From Nitrosomonas cryotolerans ATCC 49181 (GTDB lineage Bacteria; Pseudomonadota; Gammaproteobacteria; Burkholderiales; Nitrosomonadaceae), in the NCBI RefSeq assembly GCF_900143275.1, contig NZ_FSRO01000001.1, positions 1,940,116 to 2,004,115 of the forward strand: a DNA stretch of 64,000 nucleotides, given 5' to 3'. Shown here piece after piece: positions 54,883-64,000 of this stretch. A model generated the notes under the pieces. That model was not told the DNA's origin, did not search any database, and saw nothing but the letters and a program-made list of their open reading frames with translations. Position 1 is the first letter of the stretch, and every line of letters begins with the position of its first letter. The position numbers and the translations under genes were made by a program.

Positions 54883-56148
54883 ATGGGTTTTCAGCATGGA
54901 TTAAGTGGGATTAGTGCGGCGGCGGCCAATCTGGATGTTATTGGTAACAATATAGCGAATACCAATACGGTTGGATTTAAGCAATCTCAGGCTCAATTTA
55001 GTGAAGTATTTGCCAATTCACTGAGCACGAGTAATAGGCAGGCTGGTATGGGTACTGAGGTGTCAACGATAGCTCAACAATTTACCCAGGGAAATATTAG
55101 TACGACTGATAATCCACTGGATATTGCAATTAATGGCAAAGGTTTCTTTCGTATGAGTGATGCGGGTAATATCAGTTATAGTCGTAACGGTCAATTTCAT
55201 GTTGATAGTGCGGGTTTTATTGTTAATGCGAATAACCTGAATCTTACAGGGTTTATGGCAGATCCCGCTGGCAAGATTACGGCGGCCACGCCAACCAACT
55301 TAAAGCTAACTACTGCGAATTTGGCTCCTCAAGCTACAAGCTCCTTTACCAGCGAACTGAATCTTGATTCACGTACGCCCGTATCCGTCCCCATTTCGGC
55401 TTTTGATGCGACTGATCCGACTACCTATGCAAGTACAACTTCAGGTTCAATTTTTGATAGTTTAGGCAATTCACATATATTTTCATTATTCTTTCAAAAA
55501 AATGATACTAATTCATGGAATGCCTATGCAACGGTGGATGGCGCGATGGATGGCGCGATGGATGAAGATAGTGGTCTGCCGATCAGTATTAAACTGGGTG
55601 GTGCGGAGGGTGAGCCTCAAAAATTTACTTTTGATAAGGATGGTGTGTTAACTACGCCTGACAAACCCGTGGACGTGTTTGTTACGCTTGCTAATGATAC
55701 GGTCTCTCCTTTGAAGTTTAAACTGGATCTTACCAAAGCAACTCAATTTGGCGAAAAATTTAGTGTTAATTCGCTGGTGCAAGATGGCTCTTCCTCAGCT
55801 CGTTTAGCCGGATTTTCTGTGTCAGAAGATGGCATGATCAGTGGAAATTATACGAATGGAGCGGTTAGAACACTGGGGCAAACGGTCTTGGCTAACTTCA
55901 GTAATCCGCAAGGTCTTGCATCATTAGGAGGTAACCAATGGGCTGAAACGGCAAGTTCCGGACAGGCATTGGTTGGTCCGCCTCAAAGCGGCACATTGGG
56001 TAGTCTGCAATCTGCTGCAGTTGAAGACTCAAATGTTAACCTGACGGATGAACTGGTCAATATGATTACTGCGCAACGCGTTTATCAGGCTAATGCTAAA
56101 TCTATTGAGACTCAGGATGCGGTGCTACAAACATTAGTTAATTTATGA
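54883..56148 (+). CDS. flgE: Flagellar hook protein FlgE
   Basis: Hook subunit, 421 residues. N-terminal LSGISAAAANLDVIGNNIANTNTVGFKQS and C-terminal LTDELVNMITAQRVYQANAKSIETQD are the conserved coiled-coil ends. The central domain is variable and contains a 12-bp perfect tandem duplication at 55537-55560 (DGAMDGAMDED), so the repeat unit could vary in number. Confidence 0.96.
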   Translation: MGFQHGLSGISAAAANLDVIGNNIANTNTVGFKQSQAQFSEVFANSLSTSNRQAGMGTEVSTIAQQFTQGNISTTDNPLDIAINGKGFFRMSDAGNISYSRNGQFHVDSAGFIVNANNLNLTGFMADPAGKITAATPTNLKLTTANLAPQATSSFTSELNLDSRTPVSVPISAFDATDPTTYASTTSGSIFDSLGNSHIFSLFFQKNDTNSWNAYATVDGAMDGAMDEDSGLPISIKLGGAEGEPQKFTFDKDGVLTTPDKPVDVFVTLANDTVSPLKFKLDLTKATQFGEKFSVNSLVQDGSSSARLAGFSVSEDGMISGNYTNGAVRTLGQTVLANFSNPQGLASLGGNQWAETASSGQALVGPPQSGTLGSLQSAAVEDSNVNLTDELVNMITAQRVYQANAKSIETQDAVLQTLVNL

Positions 56149-56221
56149 GTGCCAATGATGATGCCGTATTTATAAGAATAATTAATTTTAAATTAATTTG
56201 TTATTCAATTAATGGTTGAAT

Positions 56222-56965
56222 ATGGATCGCTTAATTTATACAGCCCTGGCGGGCGCAACGCACACACTTAGTCAGCAGGCGACAGTTTCACATAATTTGG
56301 CTAATGCAACCACAACGGGTTATCGTGCAGAGGCAAATGCATTTCGTGCCGTACCGATCTTTGGTGATGGCCTGCCGACACGTGCTTTTGTGGTTGATTC
56401 CACAACCGGAGCCGATTTTACCCCAGGCCCGATTCAGCAAACAAGCCGTGATTTGGATGTGGCAATAAAAGGGTCAGGATGGATTACAGTACAGCTTGAA
56501 AACGGTGATGAGGCATATACTCGCCATGGCAGTTTGCAGATGAGTCCCAGTGGGATTTTGCAAACGCACAATGGAATGAATGTGAAAGGCGATGTTGGCA
56601 TAATTTCAATCCCCCCTGAAAATCGCATTACCATAGCGAGAGATGGGACGGTTTCAGCTGTACCTACTGTATCTTCACCTAATACGGTTGCAGTTATGGG
56701 GCGCATTAAATTGGTCAATCCGCCTGAAGATCAATTGATCAAAGGGAGTGATGGTTTATTTAGGCTAAAAGGAGGAGGGGAAGCCACTGCTGATGCGAAC
56801 GTGACACTGATTGATGGCGCATTAGAAGGAAGCAATGTCAATCTTGTGCATGAGATGGTCAGTATGATTTCCCTTGCGCGCCAGTTTGATATGCAAATGA
56901 AGATACTTGAAAGCGCCGAGCGTAATTCGCAGCAAGCCAGCGAGATTATGGTTTTAAGAGGTTAA
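56222..56965 (+). CDS. flgF: Flagellar proximal rod protein FlgF
   Basis: Rod subunit, about 247 residues from ATG 56222 (MDRLIYTALAGATHTLSQQATVSHNLANATTTGYRAE); a TTG two codons upstream is the alternative. The middle domain has DLDVAIKGSGWITVQ, and the end LVHEMVSMISLARQFDMQMKI matches FlgF. No good Shine-Dalgarno sequence is visible. Confidence 0.95.
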   Translation: MDRLIYTALAGATHTLSQQATVSHNLANATTTGYRAEANAFRAVPIFGDGLPTRAFVVDSTTGADFTPGPIQQTSRDLDVAIKGSGWITVQLENGDEAYTRHGSLQMSPSGILQTHNGMNVKGDVGIISIPPENRITIARDGTVSAVPTVSSPNTVAVMGRIKLVNPPEDQLIKGSDGLFRLKGGGEATADANVTLIDGALEGSNVNLVHEMVSMISLARQFDMQMKILESAERNSQQASEIMVLRG

Positions 56966-57020
56966 ACCGAATTCAGCTAATAATTATTTTATTGGATACA
57001 TTAAATTCTTGAGGTGAAGT

Positions 57021-57803
57021 ATGGTTCGTTCATTATGGATATCAAAAACAGGCCTTGATGCGCAACAGACCAAGATGGACGTCATTGCGAATAATCTGGC
57101 GAATGTTAGCACCAATGGCTTTAAGCGTGCCCGTGCCGTTTTTGAAGATTTACTTTACCAGACTATTCGCCAACCTGGCGCCCAGTCTTCGCAACTGACA
57201 CAATTACCTTCGGGTCTACAGCTAGGCACGGGTGTACGACCGGTGGCTACAGAAAGTATATTCACTCAAGGTAATTTGCAACAAACGGGTAATCCGCGCG
57301 ATGTCGCTATTCAGGGCGAAGGCTTTTTTCAGGTGTTATTACCGGATGGAACAAGAGCTTATACTCGTGATGGTGCATTTCAGTCAGATATTAATGGTCA
57401 GTTTGTAACGTCAAGCGGATTTACCATTCAACCGGATATCACTATTCCACCTAACACTTTGAATATAACAATCGCACGTGATGGTACTGTATCGGCAGTC
57501 GTGCCGGGATCAGCATCCCCTATTCAGGTGGGTAATATTCAGCTGGCCAGTTTTATTAACCCAGCCGGATTACAAAGGGTTGGCGAGAATCTTTATCTAC
57601 AAACGGCTTCAAGCGGTACACCGAATCAAAATGCGCCCGGTACGAATGGTGTCGGGTTACTGAATCAGGGTTTTGTTGAAACTTCAAATGTGAATGTTGT
57701 AGAAGAGCTGGTAAGTATGATTCAAACACAACGTGCCTATGAGATTAATTCAAAAGCAATAGAAACTTCAGATCAAATGCTCCAAAGATTATCACAACTT
57801 TAA
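57021..57803 (+). CDS. flgG: Flagellar distal rod protein FlgG
   Basis: Distal rod subunit, 260 residues, the normal length. [47 protein letters not shown] is the classic N-terminus, with the FlgG-specific distal-rod loop, and [23 protein letters not shown] the C-terminus. Preceded by GAGGTGAAG. Confidence 0.98.
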   Translation: MVRSLWISKTGLDAQQTKMDVIANNLANVSTNGFKRARAVFEDLLYQTIRQPGAQSSQLTQLPSGLQLGTGVRPVATESIFTQGNLQQTGNPRDVAIQGEGFFQVLLPDGTRAYTRDGAFQSDINGQFVTSSGFTIQPDITIPPNTLNITIARDGTVSAVVPGSASPIQVGNIQLASFINPAGLQRVGENLYLQTASSGTPNQNAPGTNGVGLLNQGFVETSNVNVVEELVSMIQTQRAYEINSKAIETSDQMLQRLSQL

Positions 57804-57819
57804 TATAAGAATCGAAACA

Positions 57820-58527
57820 ATGGCTGTCAGCACGGGATTGCAGCGCTTATATTCCAGTTTATTTTTATTCGTATTTACAGGTGTGGTGACTGGTTGTGCA
57901 ATAACGCCGTCTACCGCGATACACCAACCGATCACTTCCCGTCCAGACGCATCGGCTAAGGTCATTGATTCAAATGGCGGTATTTTTCGAACGGCTTACA
58001 ATGCACAGATTGGGAGCCGTTACATTCCATTATTCGAAGATCGACGTGCGCGCAGCGTAGGGGACACCATAATCGTTGCACTTAACGAAAAAACTAATGC
58101 CAGGAAAAGCTCTGGCAGCAATATAGATCGTTCCGGTGGTATTGATTTTTCAATACCAACTGTTGTTGGGCTACCCATAGGTTTCTTACGTGGCACAAGC
58201 CTGGAAGCAAATGCTAACAATACCTTTGATGGAAAAGGAGCCAGTTCAAGTAATAATGATTTTACCGGCACCATTACCGTGACAGTGATTGAGGTGTTGC
58301 AGAATGGCAATTTACTTGTAAGCGGTGAGAAACAAATTGGTATCAATCACGGACAAGAATTTATCCGCTTGTCGGGCATAATTAACCCTATTAATGTCAT
58401 AGGCAATACCGTTTCATCAGTACAAGTAGCCGACGCACGTATTGAATATCGAGCCAATGGCTATCTGGATGAAGCGCAGACGATGGGGTGGTTATCCCGA
58501 TTTTTTCTTACCATTTCACCATTTTAA
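57820..58527 (+). CDS. flgH: Flagellar L-ring lipoprotein FlgH
   Basis: Outer-membrane L-ring subunit, 235 residues. Signal peptide with lipobox VVTGCAI. Core: [29 protein letters not shown] and [22 protein letters not shown], typical of FlgH. Followed after 10 bp by flgI. Confidence 0.95.
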   Translation: MAVSTGLQRLYSSLFLFVFTGVVTGCAITPSTAIHQPITSRPDASAKVIDSNGGIFRTAYNAQIGSRYIPLFEDRRARSVGDTIIVALNEKTNARKSSGSNIDRSGGIDFSIPTVVGLPIGFLRGTSLEANANNTFDGKGASSSNNDFTGTITVTVIEVLQNGNLLVSGEKQIGINHGQEFIRLSGIINPINVIGNTVSSVQVADARIEYRANGYLDEAQTMGWLSRFFLTISPF

Positions 58528-58537
58528 TGACCGATTC

Positions 58538-59680
58538 ATGATGATTACTTCCAGAAATAAGTTTAGCTTGGGTACGTTGCATCATGTAATTGTTTATGGG
58601 TTACTTTTTGCCAGTTTATTTTTACCTGGATTAAGTGCGGCTGAACGTATTAAAGATCTGGCTACAATTCAAGGTGTACGTGACAATCAATTGATTGGTT
58701 ATGGTCTTGTGGTGGGCTTGGATGGTAGTGGTGATCAGACCACGCAAACGCCATTTACGATACAGAGCATTATTAGTATGTTGGGACAATTGGGTGTCAA
58801 TCTGCCGCCAGGCACCAATATGCAATTGCGCAATGTCGCTGCTGTAATGGTAACAGCGAAATTACCGGCATTTGCCAAACCGGGACAACAAGTTGATGTT
58901 ACGGTGTCATCAGTTGGTAATGCAAAAAGTTTACGTGGTGGAACACTGCTATTGACTCCTTTGAAAGGGGTGGATAATCAAGTATATGCCATGGCACAGG
59001 GTAGTATCCTGGTGGGTGGCGTAGGCGCTGCCGCTGCTGGAAGCAGTGTGCAAATAAATCATCTCAGCGCTGGCCGAATTAGTGGAGGCGCGATTGTTGA
59101 ACGTTCAGTACCTTCATCACTTGGACAAGGTGATTATATTAATCTTGAACTGAATACGACAGATTTTACAACGGTAAGACGTGTTGTCGATGCGATTAAT
59201 TCCTTTTCTCCAGGATCGGCTTCTGCGATAGATGGCCGTCTCATTCAAATTCAGGCCCCAGCCAGTAATAATCAGCGAGTAATGTTCATTTCTCAAATTG
59301 AAAGTCTCGATGTCGTACCTGCAAAAGGATTGGCGAAGGTTATTGTTAATGCGAGAACCGGATCAATTGTAATGAATCAGGCAGTTACGCTGGAGTCAAG
59401 CGCAGTCGCTCATGGTAATTTGTCAATAATTATCAATAATGAACCGATAATTAGTCAACCGGGTCCATTTTCTGGGCGGGGAGAAACCGTGGTTGCTCAA
59501 CGTGCTCAAGTAGAAATTCGTACTGATGAAGGAAATCTCATGCTGTTACCCAATGGCGCTGATCTGGGTGAAGTGGTCAAGGCATTAACGGCCATTGGTG
59601 CTACGCCGCAGGATCTACTGGCAATATTACAAGCTTTAAAGGCGGCGGGATCATTACGTGCCGAGCTAGAAATTATTTAA
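58538..59680 (+). CDS. flgI: Flagellar P-ring protein FlgI
   Basis: Periplasmic P-ring subunit, 380 residues from ATG 58538 (an ATG at 58541 follows directly). The longer frame starting in flgH is an artefact. Signal peptide VIVYGLLFASLFLPGLSAAE. Mature start RIKDLATIQGVRDNQLIGYGLVVGLDGSGDQT is the FlgI hallmark, as is the NAVVTLESSAVAHGNL-like NQAVTLESSAVAHGNL. Confidence 0.96.
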   Translation: MMITSRNKFSLGTLHHVIVYGLLFASLFLPGLSAAERIKDLATIQGVRDNQLIGYGLVVGLDGSGDQTTQTPFTIQSIISMLGQLGVNLPPGTNMQLRNVAAVMVTAKLPAFAKPGQQVDVTVSSVGNAKSLRGGTLLLTPLKGVDNQVYAMAQGSILVGGVGAAAAGSSVQINHLSAGRISGGAIVERSVPSSLGQGDYINLELNTTDFTTVRRVVDAINSFSPGSASAIDGRLIQIQAPASNNQRVMFISQIESLDVVPAKGLAKVIVNARTGSIVMNQAVTLESSAVAHGNLSIIINNEPIISQPGPFSGRGETVVAQRAQVEIRTDEGNLMLLPNGADLGEVVKALTAIGATPQDLLAILQALKAAGSLRAELEII

Positions 59681-59699
59681 AATATAACCGATAGATACC

Positions 59700-60698
59700 A
59701 TGATTAACTCATATGATATTTCAGGCAAGCTCGCGATTGATACAAAAAATGCTGATAACTTGCGCTTATTAGCAAAGCAAAGTCCGGATCAAGGATTGAA
59801 GGAGGCGGCAAAACAGTTTGAGGCGTTATTCATGCACATGATGCTTAAGAGTATGCGTGAGGCAACATCAAAGGACGGGTTATTGGATAGTCAACAGACA
59901 GCATTCTATACCCAGATGCTTGATCAGCAGTTAGCGCAAAGTTTATCTTCAAAGGGAATGGGGATTGCCGATATTATGGTGCAGCAGCTGACACGTAAGC
60001 TGAGTGAACCGGTTACTCCGGAAACACCTATCTCTAACACTCAAGCTATGCTTGATGTAATTGATTCTGGAGAAAAATTGATATCCATGTCATCTGAGAA
60101 TCAATCTGGCTTGATTTCTCCCAGTATAAAGACTACTGATGTTTCAAGCTCAATAAAGGAGTCAAATTCCACGGTGCAATCCGCATTGACTGGGTTGGAG
60201 CCCGCTGCTTCATTTTCTTCATCCTTAAATCAGCCCGAAGATTTTGTAAGCCTGCTTTTGCCTCATGCAAGGCTGGCAGAACAGGCGACAGGTATTCCCG
60301 CTCATTTCATGATCGCGCAGGCAGCGTTAGAAAGTGGTTGGGGCAAACATGAGATTCGTCATGCAGATAATAGCTCAAGCTATAATCTTTTTGGTATTAA
60401 AGCCGGGAGGGATTGGAAAGGTGCCGTAGTCGAAACGGTTACTACTGAGTATATCAACGGTGTTCCTCAGAGGGGGATTGAAAAATTCCGTGCTTATAAC
60501 TCATTTGCAGAAGGATTTCGTGATTATGCCAATTTGCTGTTAAATAATCCGCGATATGCGGCTGTAATCAAAAACCAGGATGCAGCTGCTTTTGCTTACG
60601 GCCTACAACAGGCAGGGTATGCTACTGATCCAAAATATGCGGATAAGCTGATACGGATACTTAACAGTAATACCTTTCGTAATCATCTAACAATTTGA
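59700..60698 (+). CDS. flgJ: Flagellar rod-capping muramidase FlgJ
   Basis: Bifunctional protein of 332 residues. N-terminal rod-cap domain (AKQFEALFMHMMLKSMREAT, FYTQMLDQQLAQSL) and C-terminal GH73 peptidoglycan hydrolase domain from about residue 175 (FMIAQAALESGWGK with catalytic Glu, NLFGIKAGRDWKG). The Ser-rich linker spans about 105-175. Last gene before the MITE copy D and flgK. Confidence 0.95.
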   Translation: MINSYDISGKLAIDTKNADNLRLLAKQSPDQGLKEAAKQFEALFMHMMLKSMREATSKDGLLDSQQTAFYTQMLDQQLAQSLSSKGMGIADIMVQQLTRKLSEPVTPETPISNTQAMLDVIDSGEKLISMSSENQSGLISPSIKTTDVSSSIKESNSTVQSALTGLEPAASFSSSLNQPEDFVSLLLPHARLAEQATGIPAHFMIAQAALESGWGKHEIRHADNSSSYNLFGIKAGRDWKGAVVETVTTEYINGVPQRGIEKFRAYNSFAEGFRDYANLLLNNPRYAAVIKNQDAAAFAYGLQQAGYATDPKYADKLIRILNSNTFRNHLTI

Positions 60699-60732
60699 TC
60701 TGTAATATTTTATTTTTATACTGATATAGATC

Positions 60733-60821
60733 GAGACCTTTGCAAAACCCCGGTAGTTTTAAAATTAACCATTTATAATCAATGGTTAAGAATTTCTGGC
60801 GAGGACTTTTGTAAAAGCCTC
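60733..60821 (+). repeat. 89-bp MITE-like element, copy D
   Basis: Begins GAGACCTTTGCAAAAC, core TTTATAATCAATGGTT, ends GACTTTTGTAAAAGCCTC. Flanked by AGATC and AGATT, a possible target duplication. It lies between flgJ and flgK in the flagellar operon, 35 bp after flgJ and 108 bp before flgK. Confidence 0.78.
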
Positions 60822-60929
60822 AGATTGTTAGTTGAATTTAAAAAAAACTGTGACTTTATCCTGTTACTGTCGTTAAACAAAATAGCGGGGGTAGCGTGCA
60901 ACTCCACATAAAATGAAGGTGAAGAGGCT

Positions 60930-62849
60930 ATGAGTAATAGTATGTTAGGTATTGGAATTTCAGGTCTGAGTACCGCTCAGGCTAATTTACTAACGACTAG
61001 TCATAATATCAGCAATGCTGATACGCCAGGATTTAGTCGCCAGCAAGTGGTTCAAAATACCAACAGCCCCCAGCTTACTGCTAATGGTTTCATTGGGCGG
61101 GGTGTACAAGCATCTACGGTACAGCGTATTTACAGTGAGTCTCTTGTTAATCAGTCATTGCAAGTACAAACACAAAGTAGTCAGCTCGATAGCCATTATA
61201 CTCAAATTAAGCAGATTGATAATTTATTGGCGAATCCCGGTTCTGGGCTATCTCCGGCACTACTCAACTTTTTTAATGCTGTACAAGATGTTGCAACGGA
61301 TTCTGCATTCATTCCTTCGCGGCAAGCAATGCTAAGTAATGCAGAATCTTTAATATCTCGGTTTAATAGTCTGGATCAGCGCTTTACAGAAATTCGCGAT
61401 CATGTTAATGAACAGATTGCCAGTAGTGTGACAGCGATTAATTCATTATCAAAACAAATCGCAAGCTTAAATCAGAATATACATCTGGCGCAAGGCCAGG
61501 CAGGCGGTCAGTCAGCGAATGATTTGTTGGATCAGCGTGACGTGTTGACAAACCAGTTAAGTCAATTAATTAACATAAATCCCGTCCGACAGAGCGATGG
61601 TACATTCAATATTTTTATTGGAAATGGTCAGCCATTAGTAGTTGGAACAGAGGATCTGCCTCTCAAGGCAATGCCTTCACCCGAAGATCCCACCGAAATG
61701 ACTATTGGCCTGGCTACAACAGGCAATAAATTTTCCTTGCTTCCAGAGAATCAAATACAGGGAGGCCGCCTGGGGGGGCTATTGGCTTTTCGTGCGGATA
61801 CGCTTGATAGTGCACAGAATTCCCTTGGCAGGGTTGCGGTCGGTTTAGCACAGACTTTTAATGCACAGCATCGTCTGGGGCAAGATTTAAATGGCGATAT
61901 CGGCAGCGATTTCTTTACAGTCTCAGCACCCAAGATAACTTCCGCTATGGGAAATAATCCGACATCTAATATTTCAGCGACAATTAGTGATATCGGCATA
62001 CTGACTACCAGTGATTATCAATTTACTTTTGATGGTACAGACTATGCTTTGACACGCTTGTCTGATAAGACGTCTAATCGCTCTTCCATACCACCTTCGA
62101 CTGCGGCACCGCTTGTGCTCGATGGTCTCAGTGTCACAGGAGCAGATATTAATGCTACCGAGAGCTTTTTAATTCAGCCTACCCGTAACGGCGCTAAAAA
62201 TATAACCCTAAATATTAAAGGCGTATCAGAAGTTGCCGCTGCCACACCAATTCGAACCAATGCTTCGTTATCTAATACCGGAACAGGAACTATCAGTGCA
62301 GGTACGGTCAATTCATTGCCGATTGATCCGAATCTCCAGCAACCAGTAATCATTGCGTTTCACACGCCATTTGATGGCCAATTTGATGTAACTGGAACGG
62401 GTAAGCATTTGCCCGCCAGCAATCAAATTTTTACTGAAGGTGATGATATCAGCTTCAATGGCTTTACAGTGCAAATAAACGGTAATCCCGATGCCGGCGA
62501 TACATTCACAGTTGACCCCAATAGTCATGGTTATTCGGATAACCGTAATGCACTTCTGCTGGGAGGATTACAGACTCAAAATACTCTGGCGGGGGGTACT
62601 GCAAATTATCAATCAGCATATGGGCAAATAGTGAGTCAAATTGGCAATAAAACCCGTGAACTGGAAGTAACCAGTAAGATGCAGGTTAATTTATTGGGCC
62701 AGATGGAACAATCAATACAATCATTATCAGGGGTTAATCTGGATGAAGAGGCTGCTAATTTAATACGCTATCAACAAGCATATCAAGCTTCCAGCAAGAT
62801 AATCGAGATTAGTAATACGTTGTTTGATACTTTGCTCCGAATTAGCTAA
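60930..62849 (+). CDS. flgK: Flagellar hook-filament junction protein FlgK
   Basis: HAP1, first of two hook-filament junction zones. 639 residues. N-terminus MSNSMLGIGISGLSTAQANLLTTSHNISNADTPGFSRQ, C-terminus SGVNLDEEAANLIRYQQAYQASSKIIEISNTLFDTLL, both diagnostic. The central variable region is large. Preceded by GAAGGTGAAGAGG. Confidence 0.96.
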   Translation: MSNSMLGIGISGLSTAQANLLTTSHNISNADTPGFSRQQVVQNTNSPQLTANGFIGRGVQASTVQRIYSESLVNQSLQVQTQSSQLDSHYTQIKQIDNLLANPGSGLSPALLNFFNAVQDVATDSAFIPSRQAMLSNAESLISRFNSLDQRFTEIRDHVNEQIASSVTAINSLSKQIASLNQNIHLAQGQAGGQSANDLLDQRDVLTNQLSQLININPVRQSDGTFNIFIGNGQPLVVGTEDLPLKAMPSPEDPTEMTIGLATTGNKFSLLPENQIQGGRLGGLLAFRADTLDSAQNSLGRVAVGLAQTFNAQHRLGQDLNGDIGSDFFTVSAPKITSAMGNNPTSNISATISDIGILTTSDYQFTFDGTDYALTRLSDKTSNRSSIPPSTAAPLVLDGLSVTGADINATESFLIQPTRNGAKNITLNIKGVSEVAAATPIRTNASLSNTGTGTISAGTVNSLPIDPNLQQPVIIAFHTPFDGQFDVTGTGKHLPASNQIFTEGDDISFNGFTVQINGNPDAGDTFTVDPNSHGYSDNRNALLLGGLQTQNTLAGGTANYQSAYGQIVSQIGNKTRELEVTSKMQVNLLGQMEQSIQSLSGVNLDEEAANLIRYQQAYQASSKIIEISNTLFDTLLRIS

Positions 62850-62875
62850 TTATGATTAGGAAATAGGTGAATATT

Positions 62876-64000
62876 ATGCGTGTAAGTACGGCGACTATTT
62901 TTGATAAGGGAACGAATACACTACTGCAACACCAGGAAACTTTATTTAGAACACAACAACAAGTATCTACTGGCAAGCGCATTCTGACTCCTGCGGATGA
63001 TCCGGTTGGGGCAGTTCGGGCATTGGCTATTACTCAAGCTGATTCATTAAATACACAATATTCGGCGAACCGAGATAATGCAATGTCATCACTCGGTTTG
63101 CTAGAAAATGTTTTGAAGGAAGCAACAACGCTGATTCAGAGTGTTCACACGACTGCTATCACTGCAGGCAACCCGACGCTCTCAGACGCAGACAGAAAGA
63201 GTATTGGAATTGAATTGCGTGGTAAATTAAACGCATTAGTTGGCTTGGCAAATAGCAGGGATGGATTAGGGCAATTTCTATTTTCTGGCTTTCAGGGCGA
63301 CATCAAACCTTTTATTCAGACTAAAGACGGCGTGCAATATAATGGAGATCAGGGACAACGTTTGATTCAAGTCAGTGAAACACGTCAGCTCGCAGTGAAT
63401 AATTCTGGAGTGGATATCTTTGAACGAATCAAAAATGGTAACGGTGTTTTTACTACGGCGGCTGATACGGATAACAAGGGAAGTGGAATAATTGATGCTG
63501 GAACGATTATTACTCCTGCTAGTTTAACGGGTGATAATTATGAGATTATCTTTACGGTCGAAGCCGATGCTACCACATATGATATTTTAGATACGACGAC
63601 GGATGCTGTCCTTGTAACAGCTAATCCTTACACGAATGGTGATACTATTCAGTTTGATGGCATGAAACTCGGTATTAACGGTGTTCCCGCTAATGGTGAT
63701 CGGTTTGTTGTATCACCCAGCACCAATCAAAGCTTATTTAAAACTATCAACGATCTACTTGATGTAGTAGAAACACCGGCAAGTATCCCATCTGGTGAGA
63801 CGAGACTGACAAACGGCTTGAATGCCGCATTACAAAATATAAATCATGGCCTGGACCATATCCTTGCTGTACGTGCATCGGTGGGTGCACGGTTACAGGA
63901 AGTCGATGCACTGCGGAATATGGGTGATGATTTGAAAATTCAGTTCCAGCAATCGCTTTCACAGATTCAGGATGTTGATTACGCAGAAGCAATATCTAAC
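62876..64000 (+). CDS. flgL: Flagellar hook-filament junction protein FlgL (3' truncated by window)
   Basis: HAP3, the second junction protein. Start ATG 62876 after AGGAAATAGGTGAAT. 375 codons are present and the frame is open at the window edge. MRVSTATIFDKGTNTLLQHQETLFRTQQQVSTGKRILTPADDP is the conserved flagellin-like N-terminus; the C-terminal helix is under way at the end (LKIQFQQSLSQIQDVDYAEAI), so only the last few dozen residues are missing. It includes an extra central domain of about 100 residues. Confidence 0.95.
   Translation, partial: MRVSTATIFDKGTNTLLQHQETLFRTQQQVSTGKRILTPADDPVGAVRALAITQADSLNTQYSANRDNAMSSLGLLENVLKEATTLIQSVHTTAITAGNPTLSDADRKSIGIELRGKLNALVGLANSRDGLGQFLFSGFQGDIKPFIQTKDGVQYNGDQGQRLIQVSETRQLAVNNSGVDIFERIKNGNGVFTTAADTDNKGSGIIDAGTIITPASLTGDNYEIIFTVEADATTYDILDTTTDAVLVTANPYTNGDTIQFDGMKLGINGVPANGDRFVVSPSTNQSLFKTINDLLDVVETPASIPSGETRLTNGLNAALQNINHGLDHILAVRASVGARLQEVDALRNMGDDLKIQFQQSLSQIQDVDYAEAISN

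Noticed and set aside
58442..58537. Longer N-terminus for FlgI overlapping flgH
   Set aside because: The proper signal peptide starts at ATG 58538; the upstream part is flgH in another frame.
1..64000. CRISPR array, tRNA, rRNA or tmRNA
   Set aside because: No regularly spaced short repeats, and no tRNA-like T-loop plus acceptor arrangement, was recognised by eye; tRNAscan and Rfam searches would settle this.

Overview
The window looks like the chromosome of a low-to-moderate GC betaproteobacterium. A Nitrosomonas-like member of the Nitrosomonadaceae is my best guess. The support is lineage-typical gene orders (dusB-fis-purH-purD, rpsF-(priB)-rpsR-rplI-dnaB, ubiJ-ubiB, flhB-flhA-flhF-flhG-fliA-mot) and the protein types. 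No ammonia-oxidation gene lies here to confirm the genus.

Layout. 1-3590: sulfite reductase cysJ-cysI (minus). 4349-9713: a DMT exporter, the lysine pair dapC-dapD, a BON lipoprotein, miaA and a 62-residue membrane protein. 9862-11079: a HI0933-type flavoprotein. 11185-14238: an IS200/IS605-type element (tnpA plus tnpB, a TnpB/OMEGA-type RNA-guided nuclease locus) whose tnpA is split by a complete IS3-family element. 14241-16622: a penicillin-acylase-type hydrolase ending 2 bp from that element. 16834-24650: flagellar export, placement, sigma-28 and motor genes. 24639-27184: trpG-trpD-trpC (minus), trpC overlapping the motor gene tail to tail. 27185-29400: a graveyard of decayed genes and nested mobile elements. 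29531-32501: ribosomal proteins S6, S18 and L9 with the replicative helicase, and what looks like a dead priB between S6 and S18. 32521-40048: a hydrolase, a thin ferredoxin, a polyamine ABC transporter (potA-potB-potC-potD) and the ubiquinone genes ubiB and ubiJ. 40391-43025: a fluoride channel gene between two copies of an 89-bp inverted-repeat element, followed by a second, inverted copy of the IS200/IS605-type element. 43215-48755: dusB-fis-purH-purD and ubiH. 49184-52258: ankyrin and Sel1 repeat proteins and an aldehyde dehydrogenase. 52407-64000: flgA and the divergent flgB-flgL operon, flgL running off the window.

How the parts work together. Two blocks build the flagellum: flhB/flhA (export gate), flhF/flhG (placement and number), fliA (late-gene sigma factor), motA/motB (stator), and flgA-flgL (rod, hook, P and L rings, hook-filament junction). 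The other genes are mostly housekeeping: sulfur assimilation, lysine/peptidoglycan precursor, tryptophan, purine and ubiquinone synthesis, translation and replication.

Most notable: (i) two near-identical TnpB elements with predicted guide sequences in their right flanks, one with tnpA cut by IS3, the other with a 12-bp duplication near the catalytic tyrosine of TnpA; (ii) a family of four 89-bp MITE-like elements; (iii) a probable priB pseudogene; (iv) a serine-rich insertion in an active-site loop of TrpC; (v) a 32-bp palindrome between flgA and flgB; (vi) nested insertions inside transposase relics at 28-29.4 kb. I saw no CRISPR array, tRNA or rRNA gene. I did not find a clearly new multi-gene system.
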